DNA from: Pseudomonadota bacterium
GTDB lineage: Bacteria > Pseudomonadota > Alphaproteobacteria > Rhizobiales > Xanthobacteraceae
DNA length: 17,583 nucleotides
NCBI GenBank assembly: GCA_023404705.1
Contig: JAEYAU010000231.1
Coordinates: 1 to 17,583 of the forward strand
Direction of reading: 5' to 3'
Shown here: piece after piece, positions 7,446 to 15,358 of the stretch
Layout: each line of letters opens with the position of its first letter
Position numbering within the stretch: the first letter of the stretch is position 1
Made by a program: the position numbers and the translations under genes
Notes under the pieces: model-generated
Told to the model about the DNA's origin: nothing
Databases searched by the model: none
The model's input: only the letters and a program-made list of their open reading frames with translations

Positions 7446-8411
7446 ATGATGCGCAAGACCTTGATCGGCATTCTGACCGCGCTGACGGTGCTCGGCGCTA
7501 CGCCGGTGGCGGCGCAGGACTATCCCACGCGTCCCGTGAAGATCCTCATCGCGTTCCCGGTCGGCGGCCTGCTCGACACGGTTTCGCGCGTGGTCGGCGA
7601 GAAGCTCGGCACGCAGCTCGGGCAGCAGTTCGTCATCGAGGCGCGTCCCGGCGCCGGCGGCACGCTCGCAACCCTGGCGGTCGCGAAGGCCGATCCCGAC
7701 GGCTACACGCTGATGATGATCAACGACAATCACGCGCTCAATCCGAGCGTGTTCAAGAAGCTGCCCTACGACAGCGAAAAGGACTTCGCCCCGATCGGCT
7801 TCGTCGGCTACACGCCGCTGATTTTCGCATCCAATCCGGACGTGCCCGCGAAGGACCTGAAGAGCCTCGTCGCGCTCGCCAAGCAGAAGCCCGACGGCGT
7901 CACCTATGCCTCGGTCGGCGCCGGCAGCGCGAGCCATCTCGCGGGCGAGATGCTCGCCGCGCAGGCTGGTGTGAAGCTGCTGCACGTGCCGTATCGCGGC
8001 GGTGCGCCGGCGCTCAACGATCTGCTGGCCGGACACGTCAACACAATGTTCCTCAGTCCGGTCATCGGCCGCACGCACATGCAGGCCGGCAAGCTCAACG
8101 CCATCGGCCTCGCCGCGACGAAGCGGCTCGAGATTCTGCCCGACGTGCCGACCATGGCGGAGCTCGGCGTTCCGGTCGAAGCCTCCTACTGGTTCGGCCT
8201 GGTGGCGCCCGCCGCGACGCCGCCGGCGATCATCGCCAAGCTCGAGAAGGCGTTGACCGAGGTGCTGGAGATGCCCGACGTGAAGAAGCGCCTCACCGAC
8301 ATGGGCGCGGTCGTGACGCCGCTGAAGTCGAAGGAGTTCGGCGACTATATCCGCAGCGAGATCGTCAAATGGGGTGACATCGTCACCAAGGCGGGCGTGA
8401 AGCCGGAGTGA
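7446..8411 (+). CDS. Bug/TctC-family periplasmic solute-binding protein
   Basis: The start at ATG 7446 (or 7449) is preferred to the upstream ATG 7371 because GGGGAGGAG precedes it and the 321-residue product then begins with a signal peptide (MMRKTLIGILTALTVLGATPVAAQ, cleavage near residue 24). The mature protein shows Bug-family landmarks: 'YPTRPVKILIAFPVGGLLDTVSR', 'NNPGAGG'-like 'ARPGAGGTLATLAVAKADPDGYTL', 'LPYDSEKDFAPI', 'VPYRGGAPALNDLLAGHV' and 'LPDVPTMAELGV'. Bug proteins bind small carboxylates or related compounds in the periplasm, sometimes feeding TctAB-type transporters. No transporter membrane subunits are present here, so it is an orphan binder, as is common for this expanded family. 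The ligand is unknown. It is divergent from the crotonase gene and convergent with the M28 peptidase gene, 3 bp apart. Confidence 0.93.
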   Translation: MMRKTLIGILTALTVLGATPVAAQDYPTRPVKILIAFPVGGLLDTVSRVVGEKLGTQLGQQFVIEARPGAGGTLATLAVAKADPDGYTLMMINDNHALNPSVFKKLPYDSEKDFAPIGFVGYTPLIFASNPDVPAKDLKSLVALAKQKPDGVTYASVGAGSASHLAGEMLAAQAGVKLLHVPYRGGAPALNDLLAGHVNTMFLSPVIGRTHMQAGKLNAIGLAATKRLEILPDVPTMAELGVPVEASYWFGLVAPAATPPAIIAKLEKALTEVLEMPDVKKRLTDMGAVVTPLKSKEFGDYIRSEIVKWGDIVTKAGVKPE

Positions 8412-8414
8412 ACG

Positions 8415-9416
8415 TCAGTCACGCACGAGATCCCGGATCACGCGCTCCATGCCCTTGGTGATGCGGGCGAGGCTCTCGGTATCGACCTTGTCGGGCGTAT
8501 CGGTCGGCTCATGGTAGTGCGGGTAGCGGAACGGCGCCGTGTCGGTGACCATCAGCGCCTGGAAGCCGTACTGGCTGAACGACCAGTGATCCGACCAGCC
8601 GATGCCCGGCACGATCACGGGCGCGACGCCGCCGATCGACGGAAACTTCGTGTGCGCGCGGAATGAGCCGATGGTCTGCCGTACCAGCGGCCGCGAATTG
8701 GTGAGGCCGACGAAGGAGACGAAGTTGCCGCGGTCCGGGAACATCAGGCCGAAGGGCGGCGGATATTTCTGGCTGCCCGGCTGATCCGAGAAGCAGCCGA
8801 TGGTTTCCAGCGAGAACATGGCCGTGACGCGCTCGCGCTTCTCCGAGAGCATCTGCGCATAGCGCAGGCTCCCCATATCCCGGGTCATGAAGTAGGGCGG
8901 CTCCTCGTTGACGAAGAGCACGAAGCGGATGCGCTTGTTGACCTTGCCCTTCAGGTCGGCGAGCAGGCGGGCGAGCTCCAGCACCGCGACGGTGCCGCTG
9001 CCGTTGTCATTGGCGCCGGGCGCGCCTTCCACGCTGTCGTAATGCGCGCCGACGACGATCACGTCCGGATCCGTGCCGCCTGACGGCTCGATCACGGCAT
9101 CGATGTTGCGCACGTCCTTGCCGTCGACCCGATAGACCTGCCGGCCGACGTGATAACCGTAGCCTTCCAGCACGCCCTCGATGTAGCGCGCGGATTCCTC
9201 GAGCGCCTCGTAGTTCGCGACATTGTGCTCGCGTGACGCGATCGCCTCGAGATGACGCTTGAGCGTGCCGGAAAGTGCGCGCTCCTCCGCGGTGAGCGGC
9301 GGCAGGGGACCTTCGTGCGAGCTCCCCGGAACGGCGGTCGAATAGCGCAGCAGCAAATAGCCGCCGGCTGCGATCACCGGAATCGCGAGTGCCAGAATGA
9401 TGAGTGTCGTCTGCAT
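8415..9416 (-). CDS. Membrane-anchored M28-family zinc peptidase
   Basis: The start is uncertain. ATG 9416 gives 333 residues beginning directly with a membrane helix (MQTTLIILALAIPVIAAGGY); ATG 9449 adds 11 residues and lies 3 bp after the stop codon of the upstream hydrolase gene, which would allow translational coupling. Numbered from 9449, the M28 metal and catalytic residues are visible: His136 and Asp138 in 'GAHYDS', Asp148 in 'GANDNGSG', Glu182-Glu183 in 'VNEEPP', Glu215 in 'LETIG' and His313 in 'YHEPTDT'. The family are co-catalytic zinc aminopeptidases or carboxypeptidases. With the single N-terminal helix the catalytic domain is probably periplasmic. The substrate is unknown. It is likely co-transcribed with the alpha/beta hydrolase gene upstream. 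Confidence 0.9.
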   Translation of the reverse strand: MQTTLIILALAIPVIAAGGYLLLRYSTAVPGSSHEGPLPPLTAEERALSGTLKRHLEAIASREHNVANYEALEESARYIEGVLEGYGYHVGRQVYRVDGKDVRNIDAVIEPSGGTDPDVIVVGAHYDSVEGAPGANDNGSGTVAVLELARLLADLKGKVNKRIRFVLFVNEEPPYFMTRDMGSLRYAQMLSEKRERVTAMFSLETIGCFSDQPGSQKYPPPFGLMFPDRGNFVSFVGLTNSRPLVRQTIGSFRAHTKFPSIGGVAPVIVPGIGWSDHWSFSQYGFQALMVTDTAPFRYPHYHEPTDTPDKVDTESLARITKGMERVIRDLVRD

Positions 9417-9452
9417 CCGGCCGCGGAGTTTACCCCGCGGCTGCGGCATGCG

Positions 9453-10115
9453 TCAGGCGGCGCTGGTGGCCGGGTCGGTCTTGAGACGCTTGTCGAGATA
9501 GCTGCTGACGGTCTGCATCAGCGGCTCGATCTCGCCGTCGAAGAAGTGGTTGGCGCGGGGGATCACCCTCTGGTCGATCACGATGCCCTTCTGGGTCTTC
9601 AGCTTCTCGACCAGGCCCGTGATGTCCTTGGCGGGCACCACCGCGTCCTTGTCGCCGTGCACGATCAGCCCCGACGAGGGGCAGGGGGCGAGGAACGAGA
9701 AATCGTAGAGGTTCGCGGGCGGGGCGACCGAGATGAAGCCCTCGATCTCCGGACGACGCATCAGCAGCTGCATGCCGATCCATGCGCCGAACGAGAAGCC
9801 CGCGATCCAGCAGCTGCGCGCCTCCGGATTGATCGACTGCGCCCAGTCCAGCGCCGCCGCGGCATCCGAGAGCTCCCCGGTGCCATGGTCGAAGGCGCCC
9901 TGGCTGCGGCCGACGCCGCGGAAGTTGAAGCGCAGCACCGAGAAGTTCCGGTGCACGAAGGCGTAGTAGAGCTGGTACACGATCGGGTGGTTCATCGTAC
10001 CGCCGAACTGCGGGTGCGGATGCAGCACGATCGCGATCGGCGCGTTCTTCTGCCGGGCCGGGTGATAGCGGCCTTCGATCCGTCCGGCCGGACCAGCGAA
10101 AATCACTTCAGGCAT
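9453..10115 (-). CDS. Alpha/beta hydrolase (COG2945-like)
   Basis: The 220-residue cytoplasmic protein begins at ATG 10115 with AGGA upstream. The short dienelactone-hydrolase-like fold is recognisable: 'VLHPHPQFGGTMNH' (30-43) forming the oxyanion region, 'RFNFRGVGRSQG' (62-73), the nucleophile elbow 'GFSFGAW' with Ser108, the acid in 'HGDKDAVVP' (Asp157 fits the usual position), and His190 in 'RANHFF'. The catalytic triad is thus complete. It resembles the COG2945 group of bacterial hydrolases, for which the physiological substrate is unknown. Its stop codon lies about 3 bp ahead of the longest possible start of the M28 peptidase gene, which suggests a two-gene operon. Its start codon is about 99 bp from the Irr-like palindrome, so shared control with the suf operon is conceivable. 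Confidence 0.88.
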   Translation of the reverse strand: MPEVIFAGPAGRIEGRYHPARQKNAPIAIVLHPHPQFGGTMNHPIVYQLYYAFVHRNFSVLRFNFRGVGRSQGAFDHGTGELSDAAAALDWAQSINPEARSCWIAGFSFGAWIGMQLLMRRPEIEGFISVAPPANLYDFSFLAPCPSSGLIVHGDKDAVVPAKDITGLVEKLKTQKGIVIDQRVIPRANHFFDGEIEPLMQTVSSYLDKRLKTDPATSAA

Positions 10116-10184
10116 GGGTTCCGATCCTGCTGGCCCTCTTGGCGACCCCTGCGGCCTATCATCGCGGATGGATGAACAGCGCGC

Positions 10185-10214
10185 TTGACGTGGGCAACGG
10201 GCGCACGGTAACTA
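10185..10214 (+). promoter_or_regulatory. Predicted suf operon promoter
   Basis: TTGACG (10185-10190) and TAACTA (10209-10214) are separated by 18 bp and resemble a sigma-70 promoter reading towards the suf operon. The start point would fall near 10221, giving a leader of about 160 nt before the first start codon. The -35 box is good and the -10 box is weak. Confidence 0.4.
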
Positions 10215-10232
10215 TTTAGAACCGTTCTAAAT
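10214..10232. promoter_or_regulatory. Irr-type iron-control element (ICE) upstream of suf operon
   Basis: ATTTAGAA-CCG-TTCTAAAT is a perfect 19-bp interrupted palindrome, AT-rich in otherwise GC-rich DNA. It matches the ICE/Irr box of rhizobia as I recall it (TTTAGAA, 3 nt, TTCTAAA). Irr is a Fur-family regulator that responds to haem status and is stable when iron is low. The site overlaps the predicted -10 edge and transcription start, a position expected for repression, so suf transcription would fall when Irr accumulates. The irr gene is not in this window. Confidence 0.75.
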
Positions 10233-10380
10233 TTGGGGACGGCAGTGCCACAAGGCAACCGGCACGCGCGGAGCCAAGCGGGCGCGGCGGGTCTTTACTG
10301 CACGATTTGAGGGGCAAAAAGCAAGCGTTTCGGATAGAAAGTAGACTCGTCGGATCGACAATCTTCTGCGTTGGACTGGA

Positions 10381-11514
10381 ATGACGGACCGCACCTACCT
10401 CGACTGGAATGCCACGGCGCCCCTGCGCCCGCTGGCGCGCGACGCCATGCTGGCGGCGCTCGAGGTCGTCGGCAATCCGTCGTCCGTGCATGCGGAGGGC
10501 CGCGAGGCGCGCCGTCTCGTGGCGGCGGCCCGGCAGCAGGTCGCGGCGCTGGTCGGAGCCGATCCGCGCAACGTCGTGTTCACCTCCGGCGGCAGTGAAG
10601 CGAATGCACTGGCGCTCGCGCCGGGCGCGTGCACGCGGCTGCTCGTGTCGGCGATCGAGCATCCTTCGGTGCTGGCCGGCGGTCGCTTCAGCGAGGTCGA
10701 GCAACTTCCCGTCGATCCGGATGGCGTCGTCGATCTCGCCGCGCTGGAGCAGCGGCTCGCGGCGCTTGGCAGCGAACGCGCGCTCGTCTCCATCATGGCT
10801 GCCAATAACGAGACTGGCGTGATCCAGCCGATCGCGGCAGCGGCCGAGATCGTGCATCGCTTCGGCGGCGTGCTGCATGTGGACGCCGTGCAGGCAGCGG
10901 GACGCATGACGCTTGAAATCGAGGCGCTCGACGCCGATCTCCTCACACTCTCGGCACACAAGATCGGCGGCCCAAAGGGCGTCGGCGCGCTCATCCGGCG
11001 TGACGAAGATCTGCCGATAGCGCCGCTGCTCACCGGCGGCGGGCAGGAGCTCAAGCTGCGCGCCGGAACCGAGAATGTTGCCGGCATCGCGGGCTTCGGC
11101 GCCGCGGCTGCGGCGGTGGAACTCGAAGCGGAGCGCGCGCACATGCTGGCGCTGCGCGAGCGGCTCGAGGACGGCATCCGCGCGATCACGGCCGACGCCA
11201 TCATCTTCGGTGCCGCCGTCGAGCGGCTTCCCAATACCACGCTGGTTGCGGTTCCGAACGGCAAGGCCGAAACCCTGGTGATCGCCTGCGATCTCGCCGG
11301 TATCGCCGTCTCTTCGGGTTCCGCCTGCTCATCCGGCAAGGTGGCGCCGTCGCATGTGCTCGCCGCCATGGGCGTCGCAGCGGAACTGGCGCGCGGCGCG
11401 TTGCGCCTGAGCAGCGGGCCCGCGACCACGGAAAACGACATCGATCGCTTCCTCAACGTCTGGAGAAAGCTCAGCGAATCCTTATCTAAGGAGGGACAGG
11501 GCCTCGCGGCCTGA
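10381..11514 (+). CDS. Class I (NifS/IscS-like) cysteine desulfurase, first gene of suf operon
   Basis: This PLP enzyme converts cysteine to alanine and a protein-bound persulfide. It has 377 residues. Visible active-site elements are His93 in 'AIEHPSV', 'NNETGV' (142-147), Asp168 in 'HVDAVQ', the PLP lysine Lys194 in 'SAHKIGGPKG', and the persulfide Cys316 in the loop 'SSGSACSSGK'. This long mobile loop marks the NifS/IscS class, in contrast to the SufS-type enzyme encoded five genes later. Rhizobial operons of this layout often call this gene sufS2 or nifS-like. The start ATG 10381 has only a weak ribosome-binding site (TGGACTGG). It is followed by a 103 bp gap before sufB. It may supply sulfur to SufBCD or to other acceptors; the sequence does not decide. 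Confidence 0.95.
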   Translation: MTDRTYLDWNATAPLRPLARDAMLAALEVVGNPSSVHAEGREARRLVAAARQQVAALVGADPRNVVFTSGGSEANALALAPGACTRLLVSAIEHPSVLAGGRFSEVEQLPVDPDGVVDLAALEQRLAALGSERALVSIMAANNETGVIQPIAAAAEIVHRFGGVLHVDAVQAAGRMTLEIEALDADLLTLSAHKIGGPKGVGALIRRDEDLPIAPLLTGGGQELKLRAGTENVAGIAGFGAAAAAVELEAERAHMLALRERLEDGIRAITADAIIFGAAVERLPNTTLVAVPNGKAETLVIACDLAGIAVSSGSACSSGKVAPSHVLAAMGVAAELARGALRLSSGPATTENDIDRFLNVWRKLSESLSKEGQGLAA

Positions 11515-11617
11515 ATCCCGAACAAACCGAAACGGAAGGTGATCTCCGCCCGGGGAGACGCGTCCATAACCGACACATCCAACCCGCGGTCCTTGAAACC
11601 GCAGTGGAGGGAATGAA

Positions 11618-13120
11618 ATGCCGGCCGTGCAAGAGACCGTCGAGCAGGTCCGCCGTATCGACGTCGACCAGTACAAATACGGGTTCGAGACCCACATCGA
11701 AACCGAGAAGGCCCCGAAGGGCCTCAACGAGGACATCGTCCGCTTCATCTCGGAGAAGAAGGGCGAGCCCCAGTGGATGCTCGACTGGCGGCTCGACGCC
11801 TATAGGCGCTGGCTGACCATGCGCGAGCCGACCTGGGCGCGCGTCAATTACGGCCCGATCGACTACCAGGACCTCTACTACTATGCGGCGCCGAAGAAGT
11901 TCAAAGCGCCGAAGTCGCTGGACGAGGTCGATCCCGAGATCCTGAAGACCTACGAGAAGCTCGGCATCCCGCTGCGTGAGCGCGAGATCCTCGCCGGCGT
12001 CGTGCGCGAGCCGGACGGCGAGAGCGAGGGCAACAGCTATTCGCGCGTCGCCGTCGACGCCGTGTTCGACTCGGTCTCGGTCGCAACCACCTTCAAGGAA
12101 GAGCTGAAGAAGGCCGGCGTGATCTTCATGCCGATCTCCGAGGCGATCCGCGAACATCCGGACCTCGTGAAGAAGTATCTCGGCTCGGTCGTGCCGACCT
12201 CCGACAACTTCTTCGCCACGCTGAACTCGGCGGTGTTCTCCGACGGTTCGTTCGTGTACGTGCCGGAAGGCGTGCGTTGCCCGATGGAGCTCTCGACCTA
12301 TTTCCGCATCAACGAGCGCAACACCGGCCAGTTCGAGCGCACGCTGATCATCGCCGACAAGGGCTCCTATGTGAGCTATCTCGAGGGCTGCACCGCGCCC
12401 TCGCGCGACGAGAACCAGCTGCACGCCGCCGTGGTCGAGCTGATCGCGCTCGACGACGCCGAGATCAAGTATTCGACCATCCAGAACTGGTATCCGGGCG
12501 ACTCGGAAGGTCGCGGCGGCGTCTATAACTTCGTGACCAAGCGCGGCGATTGCCGCGGCGCGCGCTCGAAGATCATGTGGACGCAGCTCGAGACCGGCTC
12601 GGCCATCACCTGGAAGTATCCGAGCTGCATCCTGCGCGGCGACGAGTCCCGCGGCGAGTTCTACTCGATCGCGATCTCGAACGGCTATCAGCAGGTCGAC
12701 TCCGGCACCAAGATGATCCACCTCGGCAAGAACACGACGAGCCGGATCATCTCCAAGGGCATCGCGGCCGGCAAGTCGCAGAACACCTATCGCGGCCAGG
12801 TCTCGGCGCATCGCAAGGCGAAGGGCGCGCGCAACTTCACCAACTGCGACTCGCTGTTGATCGGCAGCGAGTGCGGCGCGCACACCGTGCCCTATATCGA
12901 GGCGAAGAACGCCTCCGCGGTATTCGAGCACGAGGCGACCACCTCGAAGATCAACGAGGACATGCTGTTCTACTGCATGCAGCGCGGCCTCTCCGAAGAG
13001 GAGGCGGTCGCCCTCGTCGTGAACGGCTTCGTCAAGGACGTGCTGCAGCAGCTCCCGATGGAGTTCGCGGTGGAAGCCCAGAAGCTGATCTCGATCAGCC
13101 TGGAGGGCTCGGTCGGCTGA
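11618..13120 (+). CDS. sufB: Fe-S cluster assembly scaffold protein SufB
   Basis: SufB is the scaffold of the cytoplasmic SufBC2D complex, on which a nascent Fe-S cluster is built. The 500-residue product starts at ATG 11618 with a good GGAGGG site. Family landmarks are strong: 'VPTSDNFFATLNSAVFSDGSFVYVPEGVRCPMELSTYFRIN', 'IADKGSYVSYLEGCTAP', 'IQNWYPGD...GGVYNFVTKRG', 'NCDSLLIGSECGAHTVPYIE' and 'LPMEFAVEAQKLI' at the C-terminus. Cys410 (NCDS) and Cys419 (SECG) are the conserved C-terminal cysteines; Cys410 probably corresponds to the essential Cys405 of the Escherichia coli protein (inferred from the 5-residue length difference). It is separated from sufC by a 148 bp interval largely filled by a palindromic repeat. 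Confidence 0.98.
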   Translation: MPAVQETVEQVRRIDVDQYKYGFETHIETEKAPKGLNEDIVRFISEKKGEPQWMLDWRLDAYRRWLTMREPTWARVNYGPIDYQDLYYYAAPKKFKAPKSLDEVDPEILKTYEKLGIPLREREILAGVVREPDGESEGNSYSRVAVDAVFDSVSVATTFKEELKKAGVIFMPISEAIREHPDLVKKYLGSVVPTSDNFFATLNSAVFSDGSFVYVPEGVRCPMELSTYFRINERNTGQFERTLIIADKGSYVSYLEGCTAPSRDENQLHAAVVELIALDDAEIKYSTIQNWYPGDSEGRGGVYNFVTKRGDCRGARSKIMWTQLETGSAITWKYPSCILRGDESRGEFYSIAISNGYQQVDSGTKMIHLGKNTTSRIISKGIAAGKSQNTYRGQVSAHRKAKGARNFTNCDSLLIGSECGAHTVPYIEAKNASAVFEHEATTSKINEDMLFYCMQRGLSEEEAVALVVNGFVKDVLQQLPMEFAVEAQKLISISLEGSVG

Positions 13121-13133
13121 GTTTGGCCGGGGC

Positions 13134-13237
13134 GTCATCCCGGGCAAGCGGCGTCAGCCGCGCGACCCGGGATCCATAGCCCCGGTGGTGATTATGGATC
13201 CCGGCGCTTCGCGCCTGCGTCGCTTCGGCGGGATGAC
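13134..13237. repeat. 104-bp palindromic repeat element between sufB and sufC
   Basis: The ends are inverted (GTCATCCCG at 13134-13142 against CGGGATGAC at 13229-13237) and the centre carries a perfect 12-bp inverted repeat, CCGGGATCCATA (13167-13178) with TATGGATCCCGG (13193-13204). GC-rich imperfect complementarity lies between. This matches the style of dispersed intergenic palindromes common in Bradyrhizobium-like genomes. In the suf mRNA it would form a long stem-loop ending 31 nt before the sufC start. Confidence 0.8.
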
Positions 13238-13268
13238 CACTGAGAGAATGTGAAGGGATTGACCGCAA

Positions 13269-14023
<755 letters not shown>

Positions 14024-14024
<1 letters not shown>

Positions 14025-15358
14025 TGGCAGCGGATCTCGCCATCGTCCGCTCGCCGGCCGAGGAGACGATCGTCTCGCGCTTTCCGGCCTTCAAGGCGCG
14101 GCAGGCCTGGGGCGGCGTATCGGTCGCGCGGCTGCGCGACCAGGCCTTCGACGCGCTCAAGGCGCGCGGCCTGCCGAACCGCCGTGTCGAGGAATGGAAG
14201 TACACGGACCTGCGCGCTTTCATGCGCGATGTGCCGGAGCCGTTCGATACGCTCTCGCCCGAGCATGTGGCGGCAGCCGCGAAGCTGCATTCCAGCGTGG
14301 ATCTCGCCCAGGCGAGGCGCATCCTGTTCGTCAATGGCCAGAGCGTCTTCTCGGATCGTGTCGATCCCGCGAAGGACGGGTTCGAATATGGCAGCCTGAA
14401 GCAGGGCGGGGCGCTCGCACCGAGCCTTGCGGCCGCCGTGGATCGCGAGCGCTCCTACGCCGACAACGCGGCCGTGGCGCTGAACACCGCCTTCATGACC
14501 GACACGGTCCTGCTGCGCGTGCCTGCCGGCGTGAAGGTCGAGCGTCCGCTGCATCTCGAATTCCGCGAGCTCGGCGAGACGCCGTTCTCGACCTATCCGC
14601 GCGTACTTGTCGTGGTCGAGGCGGGCGCCGAGGTGACGCTGCTCGAGACCCATGACGGCCCGAACGGCGTCGCCTACCAGACCGCCGGCCTGATCGAGTT
14701 CGACATCGCGGATGAGGCGAAGGTCGAGCATGTCTGCGTCAACGCCCATGGCGACGCGGCGCTCAATCTCTGGACGTTCGGCGTGCGGCTCGGCCGCGCT
14801 GCGGAGTTCAACAGCCTCGTCGTGACGACGGGCGCCGCGGTGACACGTCAGCAGTTCTTCGTGACGCAGACGGGCGAAGACGTCGTCCTCAACCTGCGCG
14901 GCGCCACCATGCTGCGCGGCCGTCAGCACTGCGACTCCACCATGGTGGTGGACCACGCGTTACCGGGCGGCACCAGCCGCGAGACCTTCAAGACCGTGCT
15001 GGACGACGAGGCGCGCGGCGTGTTCCAGGGCAAGATCATCGTCCGCCCGCACGCCCAGAAGACCGATGGCAAGATGGCGTCGCACTCGCTGTTGCTCTCG
15101 GAGGACGCCGAGTCCGACAACAAGCCGGAGCTGGAGATCTTCGCCGACGACGTGCAGTGCGGCCACGGCGCGACCTCGGGCGACCTCGACGAGGACCTGC
15201 TGTTCTACCTGAAGGCGCGCGGCATCCCGACCGCCGAAGCCGAGGCGCTGCTGATCCAGGCGTTCCTGGGCGAGGCGATCGAGGGCGTCGCCCATGAGGG
15301 CTTGCGTGAGGCGCTGATCGCGCCGGTCACGGCCTGGCTCGCGGCACGGAGCAAATAA
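14024..15358 (+). CDS. sufD: Fe-S cluster assembly protein SufD
   Basis: SufD pairs with SufB in the SufBC2D complex and is needed for iron entry and complex stability. ATG 14024 overlaps the sufC stop (TGATG) and gives 444 residues; the in-frame GTG at 14021 adds one residue. The C-terminal right-handed beta-helix core is recognisable: 'GRQHCDSTMVVDHALPGGTSRETFK', 'GVFQGKIIVRPHAQKTDGKMASHSLLLS', and 'FADDVQCGHGATSGDLDEDLLFYLKARGI'. The His at position 381 (DVQCGHGAT) aligns by motif with the functionally important His360 of Escherichia coli SufD. The N-terminal 'RRVEEWKYTDLRAF' segment is also typical. The stop codon overlaps the sufS start (TAATG). Confidence 0.97.

Noticed and set aside
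10330..10365. Possible IscR-like site (AGACT followed by TCGG) in the suf leader
   Set aside because: The two arms are not symmetric or correctly spaced for a known IscR type 1 or 2 site, it lies well downstream of the predicted start point, and no Rrf2 gene is in the window.
11586..11602. GCGGT/ACCGC hairpin just upstream of the sufB ribosome-binding site as a riboswitch or attenuator
   Set aside because: It has only 5 bp with a 7-nt loop, no alternative structure or T-run; too weak to support a regulatory claim.
11486..13147. 553-codon open frame antisense to sufB
   Set aside because: It mirrors high-GC codon bias of sufB, has no domain pattern or ribosome-binding site, and sits opposite a gene with full conservation landmarks.
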